From assembly GCA_003523085.1 (NCBI GenBank), contig DPHD01000001.1:50381-59875 (forward strand): DNA of 9,495 bases. Reading direction: 5' to 3'. Origin of the DNA: Oceanospirillaceae bacterium (lineage in GTDB: Bacteria > Pseudomonadota > Gammaproteobacteria > Pseudomonadales > Balneatricaceae). Within the stretch, counting starts at the first letter, position 1, and each line of letters opens with the position of its first letter. The notes under the pieces were generated by a model, which saw only the letters and a list, made by a program, of their open reading frames with translations, did no database searches and was not told the origin of the DNA. Below are positions 1 through 5,903 of the stretch, piece after piece. The position numbers and the translations under genes are program-made.

Positions 1-2479
1 GAGCGGCTTGCACTGCCACAGGCGCTTCGGCTTTCGCTTCTACTGCTGGTGCAGCTTTCACTTCAACGGGCGCTTCGGCTTTCGCTGTTGCTTCTGGTGC
101 GGTGGTAACCGCATCAGTGGCTTCGGTGGCTACCTTGGCTTCTCTAGGCTTACGTTCACGTGGCTTACGCTGGCGTGGCTTCTTTTCAGTTGTTTCAACT
201 TTTACTTCAGTAATGACTGGAGTAACTAATGCTTCATCTGTAGCAACATCTTGTGTTACTTCAGCTGGCTTGTCAGTTTGCTCTACGCGAGGTTTAGGAT
301 TGCTGCGTTTGCCTGTGCGGTCACGACGACGTTTTTGGTCACGGGTACGGTTAGCGGTAGATTCATAAGCTTCTTCTGGTACTGCAGCAGCTTGAACTTC
401 TACATCCACTACGGGCGGTTTTGCATCACGCGGCTTATTGCGGTTGTCTTGACGACGGTTATTACGTTTGTCATCTGGGCGATCATTTTTACGTTCTTGT
501 GTACGGCCTTCATTGCGAGAAGTATTGCGTGAGTCATCACGTTTTTCGTTGCGCACATCGTTACGTGAATCATTAGATGATGCGTCACGCTTTTCATTAC
601 GGGAATCGTTGCGACGATTACCGTTACGGCCACGACGACGATCGTCGTTTTGATTGCGACGCGGACCACCATTGCGAGAGTCTTTACGTGCGTCACTGCG
701 AGAATCAACGATTTTGGCAGGGGTGGTCGTATCGGCCTTGGTTTTGCTGGCAGAGTCGCTACTAAACAAGCGGCCTACAGAACGCATGATGCGAGTCGCT
801 AGGCCGTCTGATTTGGCTGCAGCAACTGGGGCTGGCTTGGCCTTCACCTCAGTAGGGGCTGCCGCTTGTGGCGCTGGCTTAGCTGGCTGGATGCTCTGTA
901 CCGCAGGCTTTTCCATAGCGATAGGTGTTTTAGCATCAAACTCTTTAGCATCAAAATGATGCTGAACTAGATCGATTTCGTAGCTGGTTTCACCGGCTTG
1001 TGCAGCGTCGCTATCGTCCCGAAGGCGGCTCACTTCAAAGTGCGGGGTATCCATTTGTGGGTTAGGGATAATCACCACACGTACGTTGGCGGTTTTTTCT
1101 ACTTCCAATATTTCAGCACGCTTTTCATTGAGCAGGTATGTTGCCATATTAACTGGCAATACTGCACGAATCTCAGCTGAACGGTCTTTGTTAGCTTCTT
1201 CGTTAATCAAACGAATGATCGACAATGCTAATGATGCCACGTCGCGGATGCTGCCTTGGCCACTACAGCGAGGACACACAATACCGGATGTTTCACCCAA
1301 GGAAGGGCGTAAACGTTGGCGTGACATTTCCATCAAACCAAAACGTGAAATGCGACCTACTTGTACGCGGGCTCGGTCTAGCTTGAGGCTATCGCGTAAC
1401 TTGTTTTCTACGGCCCGTTGGTTGCGCATCGGGCCCATGTCGATAAAGTCGATCACGACCAAGCCACCCATGTCACGCAAGCGTAACTGGCGAGCCACTT
1501 CTTCGGCGGCCTCTAGGTTGGTGTTGAGCGCCGTTTCTTCAATGTCACTGCCTTTGGTGGCGCGGGCTGAGTTGATGTCGATGGACACAAGCGCTTCTGT
1601 AGGGTCGATAACAATCGCACCGCCAGAAGGTAAGGTTACTTCACGTTGAAACGCGGTTTCGATCTGTGATTCGATCTGAAAGCGGTTGAATAACGGAATT
1701 TCTTGATCGTAAAACTTGATCTTGTTTTCGTAGCTAGGCATTACCTGCTGTACGAAACTCAATACGTCTTGATGTACCTTAGGTTCGTCGATCAATACTT
1801 CGCCAATGTCCTGGCGTAGGTAATCACGCATGGCGCGAATGATAACGTTGCTTTCTTGGTAGATTAAGAAGGGTGCAGATTTTTTGTCAGAGGCAGCGGT
1901 AATGGATTCCCACAGCTGCTGAAGGTAGTCTAGGTCCCACTGGATTTCTTCGGCGCTACGGCCAATGCCAGCAGTGCGGACGATAACGCCAGAGTCTGCA
2001 GGTACGGTGAGTTGATTCATTACGTCGCGTAATTGTGAGCGTTCTTCGCCCTCAATGCGACGTGAGATGCCGCCAGCACGGGGGTTGTTTGGCATCAGTA
2101 CCAAATAACGACCGGCTAAGCTGATGAATGTGGTTAAGGCTGCGCCTTTGTTGCCACGTTCTTCTTTATCCACTTGCACAACAATTTCTTGACCCTCTTT
2201 AACCAGCTCGCGGATGCTTGAGCGGCTGCTTTGTGATGGGTCTTTGAAGTATTGTTTGGAGATTTCTTTAAGCGGCAAAAAGCCGTGACGTTCAGAACCG
2301 TAGTCGACAAACGCAGCTTCTAGGCTAGGTTCAACACGGGTGATACGGCCACGGTAAATGTTGGCTTTTTTCTGTTCACGAGCGCCAGATTCAATATCTA
2401 GGTCGTACATACGCTGGCCATCGACCAGTGCAACGCGCAACTCTTCTGGATGAGTTGCATTAATGAGCATTCTTTTCAT
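1..2479 (-). CDS. rne: Ribonuclease E, 5' 826 codons (C-terminus cut by left edge)
   Basis: Essential endoribonuclease that starts mRNA decay and processes rRNA and tRNA precursors; its tail normally scaffolds the RNA degradosome at the inner membrane. The protein opens MKRMLINAT and follows E. coli RNase E closely: S1 domain around residues 36-119, metal-binding aspartates D301 (SIDINSA) and D344 (VVIDFIDM), and the zinc-link motif CPRCSG with C402 and C405, each two residues before its E. coli counterpart. Residues 556-575 (GLATRIMRSVGRLF) could be the amphipathic membrane-targeting helix. Residues about 590-730 are rich in R, N, D and S with degenerate RNEKRDxS repeats, a second basic patch lies near 762-781, and an A/E/V/K-rich stretch follows: a typical disordered RNA- and partner-binding tail. 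The reading frame is open to the edge, so the stop is outside. An in-frame ATG eight codons upstream (2503) is an alternative start; 2479 matches the family. Confidence 0.97.
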   Translation of the reverse strand, partial: MKRMLINATHPEELRVALVDGQRMYDLDIESGAREQKKANIYRGRITRVEPSLEAAFVDYGSERHGFLPLKEISKQYFKDPSQSSRSSIRELVKEGQEIVVQVDKEERGNKGAALTTFISLAGRYLVLMPNNPRAGGISRRIEGEERSQLRDVMNQLTVPADSGVIVRTAGIGRSAEEIQWDLDYLQQLWESITAASDKKSAPFLIYQESNVIIRAMRDYLRQDIGEVLIDEPKVHQDVLSFVQQVMPSYENKIKFYDQEIPLFNRFQIESQIETAFQREVTLPSGGAIVIDPTEALVSIDINSARATKGSDIEETALNTNLEAAEEVARQLRLRDMGGLVVIDFIDMGPMRNQRAVENKLRDSLKLDRARVQVGRISRFGLMEMSRQRLRPSLGETSGIVCPRCSGQGSIRDVASLALSIIRLINEEANKDRSAEIRAVLPVNMATYLLNEKRAEILEVEKTANVRVVIIPNPQMDTPHFEVSRLRDDSDAAQAGETSYEIDLVQHHFDAKEFDAKTPIAMEKPAVQSIQPAKPAPQAAAPTEVKAKPAPVAAAKSDGLATRIMRSVGRLFSSDSASKTKADTTTPAKIVDSRSDARKDSRNGGPRRNQNDDRRRGRNGNRRNDSRNEKRDASSNDSRNDVRNEKRDDSRNTSRNEGRTQERKNDRPDDKRNNRRQDNRNKPRDAKPPVVDVEVQAAAVPEEAYESTANRTRDQKRRRDRTGKRSNPKPRVEQTDKPAEVTQDVATDEALVTPVITEVKVETTEKKPRQRKPRERKPREAKVATEATDAVTTAPEATAKAEAPVEVKAAPAVEAKAEAPVAVQAA
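21..86. repeat. 18-base direct repeat in the rne tail, 48-base period
   Basis: An identical 18-mer beginning GGCGCTTCGG occurs at 21-38 and 69-86, exactly 48 bases (16 codons) apart and in frame with rne. It encodes the repeated unit KAEAP of an alanine/glutamate/valine/lysine-rich stretch. This is a small internal duplication in low-complexity coding sequence, not a mobile repeat, and it may continue left of the window. Confidence 0.7.
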
Positions 2480-2480
2480 G

Positions 2481-2500
2481 GTTTTCAATGTCTTGAAACC
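2481..2500 (-). promoter_or_regulatory. Hairpin immediately upstream of the rne start
   Basis: Read on the rne strand, GGTTTCAA, a GACA loop and TTGAAAACC form an eight-base-pair stem with one bulged base. It sits directly against the ATG at 2479 and covers the place where a Shine-Dalgarno sequence would be; none is visible there. The in-frame ATG at 2503 is on its far side, preceded by AGGGTAA. Such a stem could control initiation or favour the upstream ATG. The structure is inferred from pairing only. Confidence 0.4.
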
Positions 2501-2539
2501 CATTTACCCTACGGCAATTAATATGTTTACGGGCGTACT

Positions 2540-2558
2540 AGGGCTATATGTGAGCCCT
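2540..2558 (-). promoter_or_regulatory. Candidate rne leader stem-loop
   Basis: On the rne strand the sequence reads AGGGCT, loop CACATAT, AGCCCT: a perfect six-base-pair stem with a 7-base, mostly A/U loop, 61-79 bases upstream of the start codon. Outer CGT/ACG pairs can extend it across a small internal loop. In E. coli a leader stem-loop is the site through which RNase E senses its own abundance. The equivalence here is by position and shape, not by sequence match. Confidence 0.4.
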
Positions 2559-2614
2559 GACGGTGCAGGAAACCGCTACCTTCTCGGATAAATATGCGCT
2601 GCACAGCAGGGCAC

Positions 2615-2643
2615 ATTATGTTATTGGTCTGTTAGTTAGGCAA
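2615..2643 (-). promoter_or_regulatory. Candidate sigma-70 promoter for rne
   Basis: On the minus strand TTGCCT (2643-2638, four of six matches to TTGACA) is followed after 17 bases by CATAAT (2620-2615, five of six matches to TATAAT). Transcription would start near 2608, giving a leader of about 130 bases that includes the stem-loops at 2540-2558 and 2481-2500. It is the best pair I found by eye; other starts further upstream are possible, since rne genes often have several promoters. Confidence 0.33.
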
Positions 2644-2655
2644 TTGCATACATAG

Positions 2656-2673
2656 GCTAACCAATGGGTTAGC
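2656..2673. repeat. 7-bp inverted repeat with 4-base loop
   Basis: GCTAACC, AATG, GGTTAGC: a perfect seven-base-pair hairpin. It lies just upstream of the candidate rne -35 element, so it could be an operator or part of a longer rne leader. No regulator family is recognised. Confidence 0.5.
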
Positions 2674-2725
2674 TCACCAGCAGTCTCAGTTTAATGAGAA
2701 ACTCTGTTTATTCTATGTGTGTCTG

Positions 2726-2740
2726 CGCTTGCACTAAGCG
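2726..2740. repeat. 5-bp inverted repeat CGCTT/AAGCG
   Basis: CGCTT, GCACT, AAGCG is a short perfect hairpin. A further five-base pair TCTCA/TGAGA lies at 2684-2699. Either alone could be chance; they are listed because they belong to a run of hairpins in the same non-coding gap. Confidence 0.3.
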
Positions 2741-2822
2741 TTACTGTTGTTGCTTCAGACCGGTCCATGGGTAGGGTACTTCTACACCTAAACACCAAGC
2801 ATAAATTAATTCGCCGTAACAT

Positions 2823-2865
2823 GGGAGGGTCTGAATGATTCCTTTGGAATCGTTCAGACCCTCCC
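2823..2865. repeat. Near-perfect palindrome, 20-bp arms and 3-base loop
   Basis: Arms at 2823-2842 and 2846-2865 are complementary at 19 of 20 positions; the single exception (T2836 against G2852) can still form a G-U pair in plus-strand RNA. The loop is TTT on the plus strand. The outer arms are GC-rich (GGGAGGGTCTG and its complement). No T-run follows on either strand, so it is not a classic intrinsic terminator. It could be a long hairpin in an RNA, a palindromic operator or a repeat of the REP/MITE type; the window has no second full copy. Confidence 0.8.
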
Positions 2866-2868
2866 CGG

Positions 2869-2914
2869 GTAAAACGGGTGGTTTTACTTTAAATAACTTG
2901 GGAAACCCGAGTTA
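2869..2914. repeat. Two further hairpins directly after the long palindrome
   Basis: GTAAAAC (2869-2875) pairs with GTTTTAC (2881-2887) across GGGTG. TAACTTGGG (2894-2902) pairs with CCCGAGTTA (2906-2914) across AAA, with one G-U pair. With the palindrome at 2823-2865 they form three hairpins in a row within 92 bases, with gaps of 3 and 6 bases. On the minus strand the second is followed by TTTAAAG, a poor terminator tail. The tight packing suggests a structured RNA or repeat element more than three independent protein-binding sites. Confidence 0.55.
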
Positions 2915-3015
2915 CAGCCTATTTCATTTGGATTTTGCGGAGCTATTTAATGAGCTTTGTTTAAACGGCAAAATCAACGGGCTGGGTTTGTCAGACCCCA
3001 CCAAAATATTGTGTG

Positions 3016-3050
3016 ACTGAAATTGTGTTAGTTTCAGTGGCCGCTATGTT
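3016..3050 (+). promoter_or_regulatory. Weak candidate promoter with inverted repeat upstream of rluC
   Basis: TTGTGT (3023-3028) and TATGTT (3045-3050) are separated by 16 bases and resemble weak -35 and -10 elements. A seven-base-pair inverted repeat ACTGAAA (3016-3022) and TTTCAGT (3032-3038) flanks the -35 element. Transcription would begin near 3057, about 45 bases before the rluC ATG. Both elements match the consensus only partly. Confidence 0.25.
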
Positions 3051-3100
3051 ACCATTCACATCCATGACTCGCAATTAATAACATCTTCAGTTCTTCATTT

Positions 3101-4069
3101 ATGCAACAAAAACCAACTTCTGCGCCTCCACTGACGGCTACTGCCGTTAAATTTGTCACTATTGATGATGACCGGGCCGGCCAGCGTATTGATAACTTTC
3201 TTATTACCCAGCTCAAGGGCGCCCCTAAAAGCTTGATCTACCGCATTGTGAGGAAAGGTGAGGTGCGGGTTAATAAAGGCCGCATCAAACCGGATTATAA
3301 GCTTAAAGATGGCGATATCGTACGCGTGCCGCCGGTAAAACTGCCAGAACCTAATGCACCAGCAGCGGTGAGCAAAGGTTTAGAAAAACAGCTTAGAGAT
3401 GCGATTTTGTACGAAAGTCCGGGTTTGATTATTGTTAATAAACCCCACGGTTTAGCCGTACATGGTGGTAGCGGTATTAATCTTGGTTTGATCGAAAGCT
3501 TGCGTCAACTGTACCCCAACGAAAGGGCTTTGGAATTAGTGCATCGCTTAGATAGGGATACCTCTGGTTGTATTATGGTGGCCAAAAAACGTTCCACCTT
3601 AAGAGCGATTCACGCTCAGTTGCGCGAAGGCGGCATCGACAAGGTGTATCAGGCATTGGTGATTGGAGGTTGGCCTAAAGCTTGTCAAAAGGTTGATGCA
3701 CCGTTGCTTAAGAACGTTGTGCAATCTGGTGAGCGTATGGTGCGTGTTGACCAACAAGGTAAACGTTGTATTACCCGCTATCGAATATTACAAACCCTAG
3801 GTCAATTTACCTTGGTTGAAGCGAAACCGATCACTGGCCGCACCCATCAAATTCGAGTCCATTGCCAGCATATGGGCCACCCTATCGTAGGTGATCCTAA
3901 GTATGGCATTGACGAAACCAACCAGCAGCAACGTAAGCTAGGATTAAACCGTTTGTTTCTACATGCGGCGCAGTTGCGTTTGCTGGACCCTAGCACCGAC
4001 AAAAAAATTGACGTGCGTGCGCCATTAGATCAGCGCTTGCAGGCAGCGGTGGAACGTTTGAGCAGCTGA
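3101..4069 (+). CDS. rluC: 23S rRNA pseudouridine synthase RluC
   Basis: Converts uridines 955, 2504 and 2580 (E. coli numbering) of 23S rRNA near the peptidyl transferase centre to pseudouridine. The 322-aa length is close to the E. coli enzyme (319). An N-terminal S4 RNA-binding domain lies at about residues 28-75 (AGQRIDNFL through RKGEVRVNKGRIKPDYKL). The RluA-family catalytic motif HRLDRDTSG places the catalytic aspartate at D151. Downstream family signatures LLKNVVQSGERMVRV, GRTHQIRVH and LNRLFLHAA are intact. The ATG at 3101 is the only reasonable start: an in-frame TGA lies at 3065-3067 and no ATG, GTG or TTG falls between. No Shine-Dalgarno sequence is visible before it. The gene is divergent from rne, a conserved arrangement in gammaproteobacteria. 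The HAD-type phosphatase gene that often follows rluC is absent here. Confidence 0.95.
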   Translation: MQQKPTSAPPLTATAVKFVTIDDDRAGQRIDNFLITQLKGAPKSLIYRIVRKGEVRVNKGRIKPDYKLKDGDIVRVPPVKLPEPNAPAAVSKGLEKQLRDAILYESPGLIIVNKPHGLAVHGGSGINLGLIESLRQLYPNERALELVHRLDRDTSGCIMVAKKRSTLRAIHAQLREGGIDKVYQALVIGGWPKACQKVDAPLLKNVVQSGERMVRVDQQGKRCITRYRILQTLGQFTLVEAKPITGRTHQIRVHCQHMGHPIVGDPKYGIDETNQQQRKLGLNRLFLHAAQLRLLDPSTDKKIDVRAPLDQRLQAAVERLSS

Positions 4070-4115
4070 AGCCGATCACCTATATTGCGACCAATGCCCA
4101 GCTGGCGTTCGGGGG

Positions 4116-4142
4116 TTGGTTTGGTTAAGCTGGCGTTATAAT
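4116..4142 (+). promoter_or_regulatory. Candidate promoter of the acyl-CoA ligase gene
   Basis: A perfect TATAAT lies at 4137-4142, with TTGGTT at 4116-4121 as a possible -35 element; the 15-base spacing is shorter than ideal. Transcription would start near 4149, giving a leader of about 15 bases before the ATG at 4164, which has GAG seven bases upstream. This implies the ligase can be transcribed independently of rluC. Confidence 0.4.
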
Positions 4143-4163
4143 TCCTTGTCATTGAGTCAGTAT

Positions 4164-5777
4164 ATGTACGACACAGATCTTGCAAAAAATCAGGCTAACT
4201 TCCAAAGCCTGTCGCCGTTATCCCTACTTAAACGAGCCGCCGACGTTTACCCTACCCGTACGGCTCAAGTCTATGGTGATTTACGACGCACTTGGCTACA
4301 AACATACCAGCGCTGCACTTGTGTCGCTGCTGCACTGCAGCAGTATGGCATAGGTTTGGGTGATACCGTGTCTGTAGTGTCCCATAACGGCCCTGAATTG
4401 TTCGAAAGTCATTACAGTGTGCCCATGGCGGGTGCAGTGTTGAATGCTATCAATACGCGCTTAGATGCCGCCACCATTGCTTTTATTTTTGATCATGCCG
4501 AAACCAAACTGGTGATGGTAGATCGGGAATTTTCTGAGGTGGTCGCCGAGGCGCTTAACTTGTGCAGCACCCGCCCAATAGTTATTGATATTGATGACCC
4601 TACCTATACCGGCGGCCGGCTTATTGGCAACGCTACCTACGAAGATTTAGTGTTGCAGGGTGATGAGTGCGCTGTCTGGCATATGCCCGAAGACGAGTGG
4701 CAGGCGATTAGCCTGAATTACACCTCTGGCACCACCGGCAATCCTAAGGGTGTGGTCTACCATCACCGAGGGGCTTACCTTACTGCTATGAACATGGCCT
4801 TGTCTTGGGATATGCCCAAGTTTCCTACCTTTATGACCGTGGTACCCATGTTCCACTGTAACGGCTGGTGTTTTCCTTGGACTACGGCGTTATTGGCGGG
4901 CACTAACGTGTTTATTCGCCATCTTAGGCCAGAAATCATGTTGCAGCTCATCAAACAAGAAAAGGTGAGCCACTTTGGTGGTGCTCCGATTGTGCTTAAT
5001 ATGATCAATAATGCTGAGCCGCAGCACAAACAAGGCATTAATCACCAGGTGAAGGTGATGACGGCAGGTGCAGCGCCGCCAGCCGCCGTGATTCAGGCGA
5101 TGCAAGATTTAGGTTTTGATGTTACCCATGTTTATGGCCTTACCGAAACCTTTGGTGCCTGTGTAATTTGCGAGTGGCAAGCAGATCGCTGGGGCCATTT
5201 ATCGACCCCAGAGCAGGCTGCAGTAAAGGCGCGTCAAGGCGTGCGGGGCCCTAATCAGGAAGATCATGTGGTGATGAATACGCAGACCATGATGCCGGTG
5301 CCTAAGGATGGCGAAACCATTGGTGAAATTTGTTTGCGCGGCAATATGGTAATGAAGGGGTATTTAAAAAATCCAACGGCTACTGAAGAAGCGTTTGCTG
5401 GAGGTTGGTTTCACTCTGGAGATTTAGCCGTGTGGCACGAAGATGGCTACATGGAGATCAAAGACCGCGCCAAAGACATTATCATATCCGGTGGTGAAAA
5501 CATTTCTTCCATTGAAATAGAAGGTGTACTCTACCAGCACCCCGCGGTGCTAGAAGCGGCGGTGGTAGCTAGGCCTGATGAAAAATGGGGCGAAACCCCC
5601 TGTGTTTTTGTAGAGCTAAAAGAAGGGGCAAGTGCTACCGAAGCAGAGCTCATACAGCATTGTAAAACCAATATGGCACGTTTTAAGGTGCCTAAACATG
5701 TGGTATTTGGTGCTTTACCTAAAACAGCCACGGGCAAAATACAAAAATATGTATTGCGGCAGATGGTGCCAGCCTAA
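4164..5777 (+). CDS. AMP-forming acyl-CoA ligase (medium-chain/MMPA-CoA ligase type)
   Basis: Cytosolic enzyme that activates a carboxylic acid with ATP to acyl-AMP and transfers it to CoA. From the ATG at 4164 the protein has 537 residues, the usual family length. ANL-superfamily signatures occur in order: P-loop YTSGTTGNPKG (186-196), HCNGWCFPW (231-239), YGLTET (324-329), WFHSGD with D420, the hinge region DRAKDIIISGGENISS (434-449) and the catalytic lysine K525 in TATGKIQK. The opening MYDTDLAKNQANFQSLSPLSL is typical of the medium-chain fatty acyl-CoA ligase group that also contains DmdB, the methylmercaptopropionate-CoA ligase of DMSP demethylation. Motifs do not fix the substrate. The frame extends upstream to a TTG at 4116, but that overlaps the candidate promoter and the family starts at the ATG. 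A dehydrogenase and a hydratase lie nearby, consistent with acyl-thioester catabolism. Confidence 0.9.
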   Translation: MYDTDLAKNQANFQSLSPLSLLKRAADVYPTRTAQVYGDLRRTWLQTYQRCTCVAAALQQYGIGLGDTVSVVSHNGPELFESHYSVPMAGAVLNAINTRLDAATIAFIFDHAETKLVMVDREFSEVVAEALNLCSTRPIVIDIDDPTYTGGRLIGNATYEDLVLQGDECAVWHMPEDEWQAISLNYTSGTTGNPKGVVYHHRGAYLTAMNMALSWDMPKFPTFMTVVPMFHCNGWCFPWTTALLAGTNVFIRHLRPEIMLQLIKQEKVSHFGGAPIVLNMINNAEPQHKQGINHQVKVMTAGAAPPAAVIQAMQDLGFDVTHVYGLTETFGACVICEWQADRWGHLSTPEQAAVKARQGVRGPNQEDHVVMNTQTMMPVPKDGETIGEICLRGNMVMKGYLKNPTATEEAFAGGWFHSGDLAVWHEDGYMEIKDRAKDIIISGGENISSIEIEGVLYQHPAVLEAAVVARPDEKWGETPCVFVELKEGASATEAELIQHCKTNMARFKVPKHVVFGALPKTATGKIQKYVLRQMVPA

Positions 5778-5797
5778 CAAAACTGGCATTTGTTATT
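5767..5797 (+). terminator. Overlapping hairpins at the end of the ligase gene
   Basis: TGCCAG (5767-5772) pairs with CTGGCA (5783-5788) across ten bases, followed by TTTGTTATT: a modest terminator-like signal that includes the stop codon. A competing perfect hairpin, TAACAAA (5775-5781) with TTTGTTA (5789-5795), uses the same bases. The two are mutually exclusive. The tail is only moderately T-rich, so termination would be partial at best. Confidence 0.33.
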
Positions 5798-5844
5798 GCT
5801 ATTGCGCACCGACAAGGTAAACTTTTAGCCTTAGTTAGTGGCCC

Positions 5845-5885
5845 TATATTACACCGGCCCAAACCTGTGACGGTGTGTTTTTATT
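5845..5885 (+). promoter_or_regulatory. -10-like box and inverted repeat upstream of the KfrA-like gene
   Basis: TATATT (5845-5850) is a good -10 candidate with only a poor -35 (CTTTTA near 5822). It abuts an inverted repeat, ACACCG (5851-5856) and CGGTGT (5871-5876) with 14 bases between, followed by GTTTTTATTT. Two readings are possible: an operator overlapping the transcription start, as known for the autoregulated plasmid gene kfrA, or a weak terminator for the ligase gene. A Shine-Dalgarno-like GGAG at 5887-5890 lies 13 bases before the ATG, further than usual. Confidence 0.35.
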
Positions 5886-5903
5886 TGGAGATTTGTTACC
5901 ACC

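Larger units (their letters stand above)
2480..3100. other. Divergent rne/rluC intergenic region, rich in inverted repeats
   Basis: These 621 bases separate the divergent starts of rne and rluC. I find no credible gene: the only open frame (2835-3020, plus strand) starts inside a palindrome and looks like no protein I know. The region carries at least ten inverted repeats with arms of 5-20 bases: 2481-2500, 2540-2558, 2656-2673, 2684-2699, 2726-2740, 2823-2865, 2869-2887, 2894-2914 and 3016-3038, plus a weak one near 2600. Known from E. coli: rne has a long structured leader through which RNase E represses its own synthesis. Inference: the part nearer 2479 is an equivalent leader, and the rest holds promoters and perhaps an unannotated RNA. 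Confidence 0.6.

Noticed and set aside
500..660. Regularly spaced short repeats that might suggest a CRISPR array
   Set aside because: The repeats are degenerate, in frame with rne and encode RNEKRDxS-like units; there are no unique spacers of constant length.
102..1649. Several plus-strand open frames, up to 187 codons, rich in R, S and L
   Set aside because: They are antisense to rne, whose minus-strand reading is certain from conserved motifs. Their composition mirrors the repetitive RNase E tail.
2835..3020. 61-codon plus-strand open frame in the rne/rluC gap
   Set aside because: It begins inside the long palindrome, has no ribosome binding site and no recognisable protein pattern; the hairpins explain the sequence better.
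4116..4163. Ligase start at TTG 4116
   Set aside because: The 16 extra codons overlap a perfect TATAAT at 4137-4142, and family members begin at the MYDTDL position (ATG 4164).
4647..5105. Minus-strand open frames of about 70-90 codons inside the ligase gene
   Set aside because: They lie wholly within a gene with intact catalytic motifs and show no ribosome binding sites or known domains.
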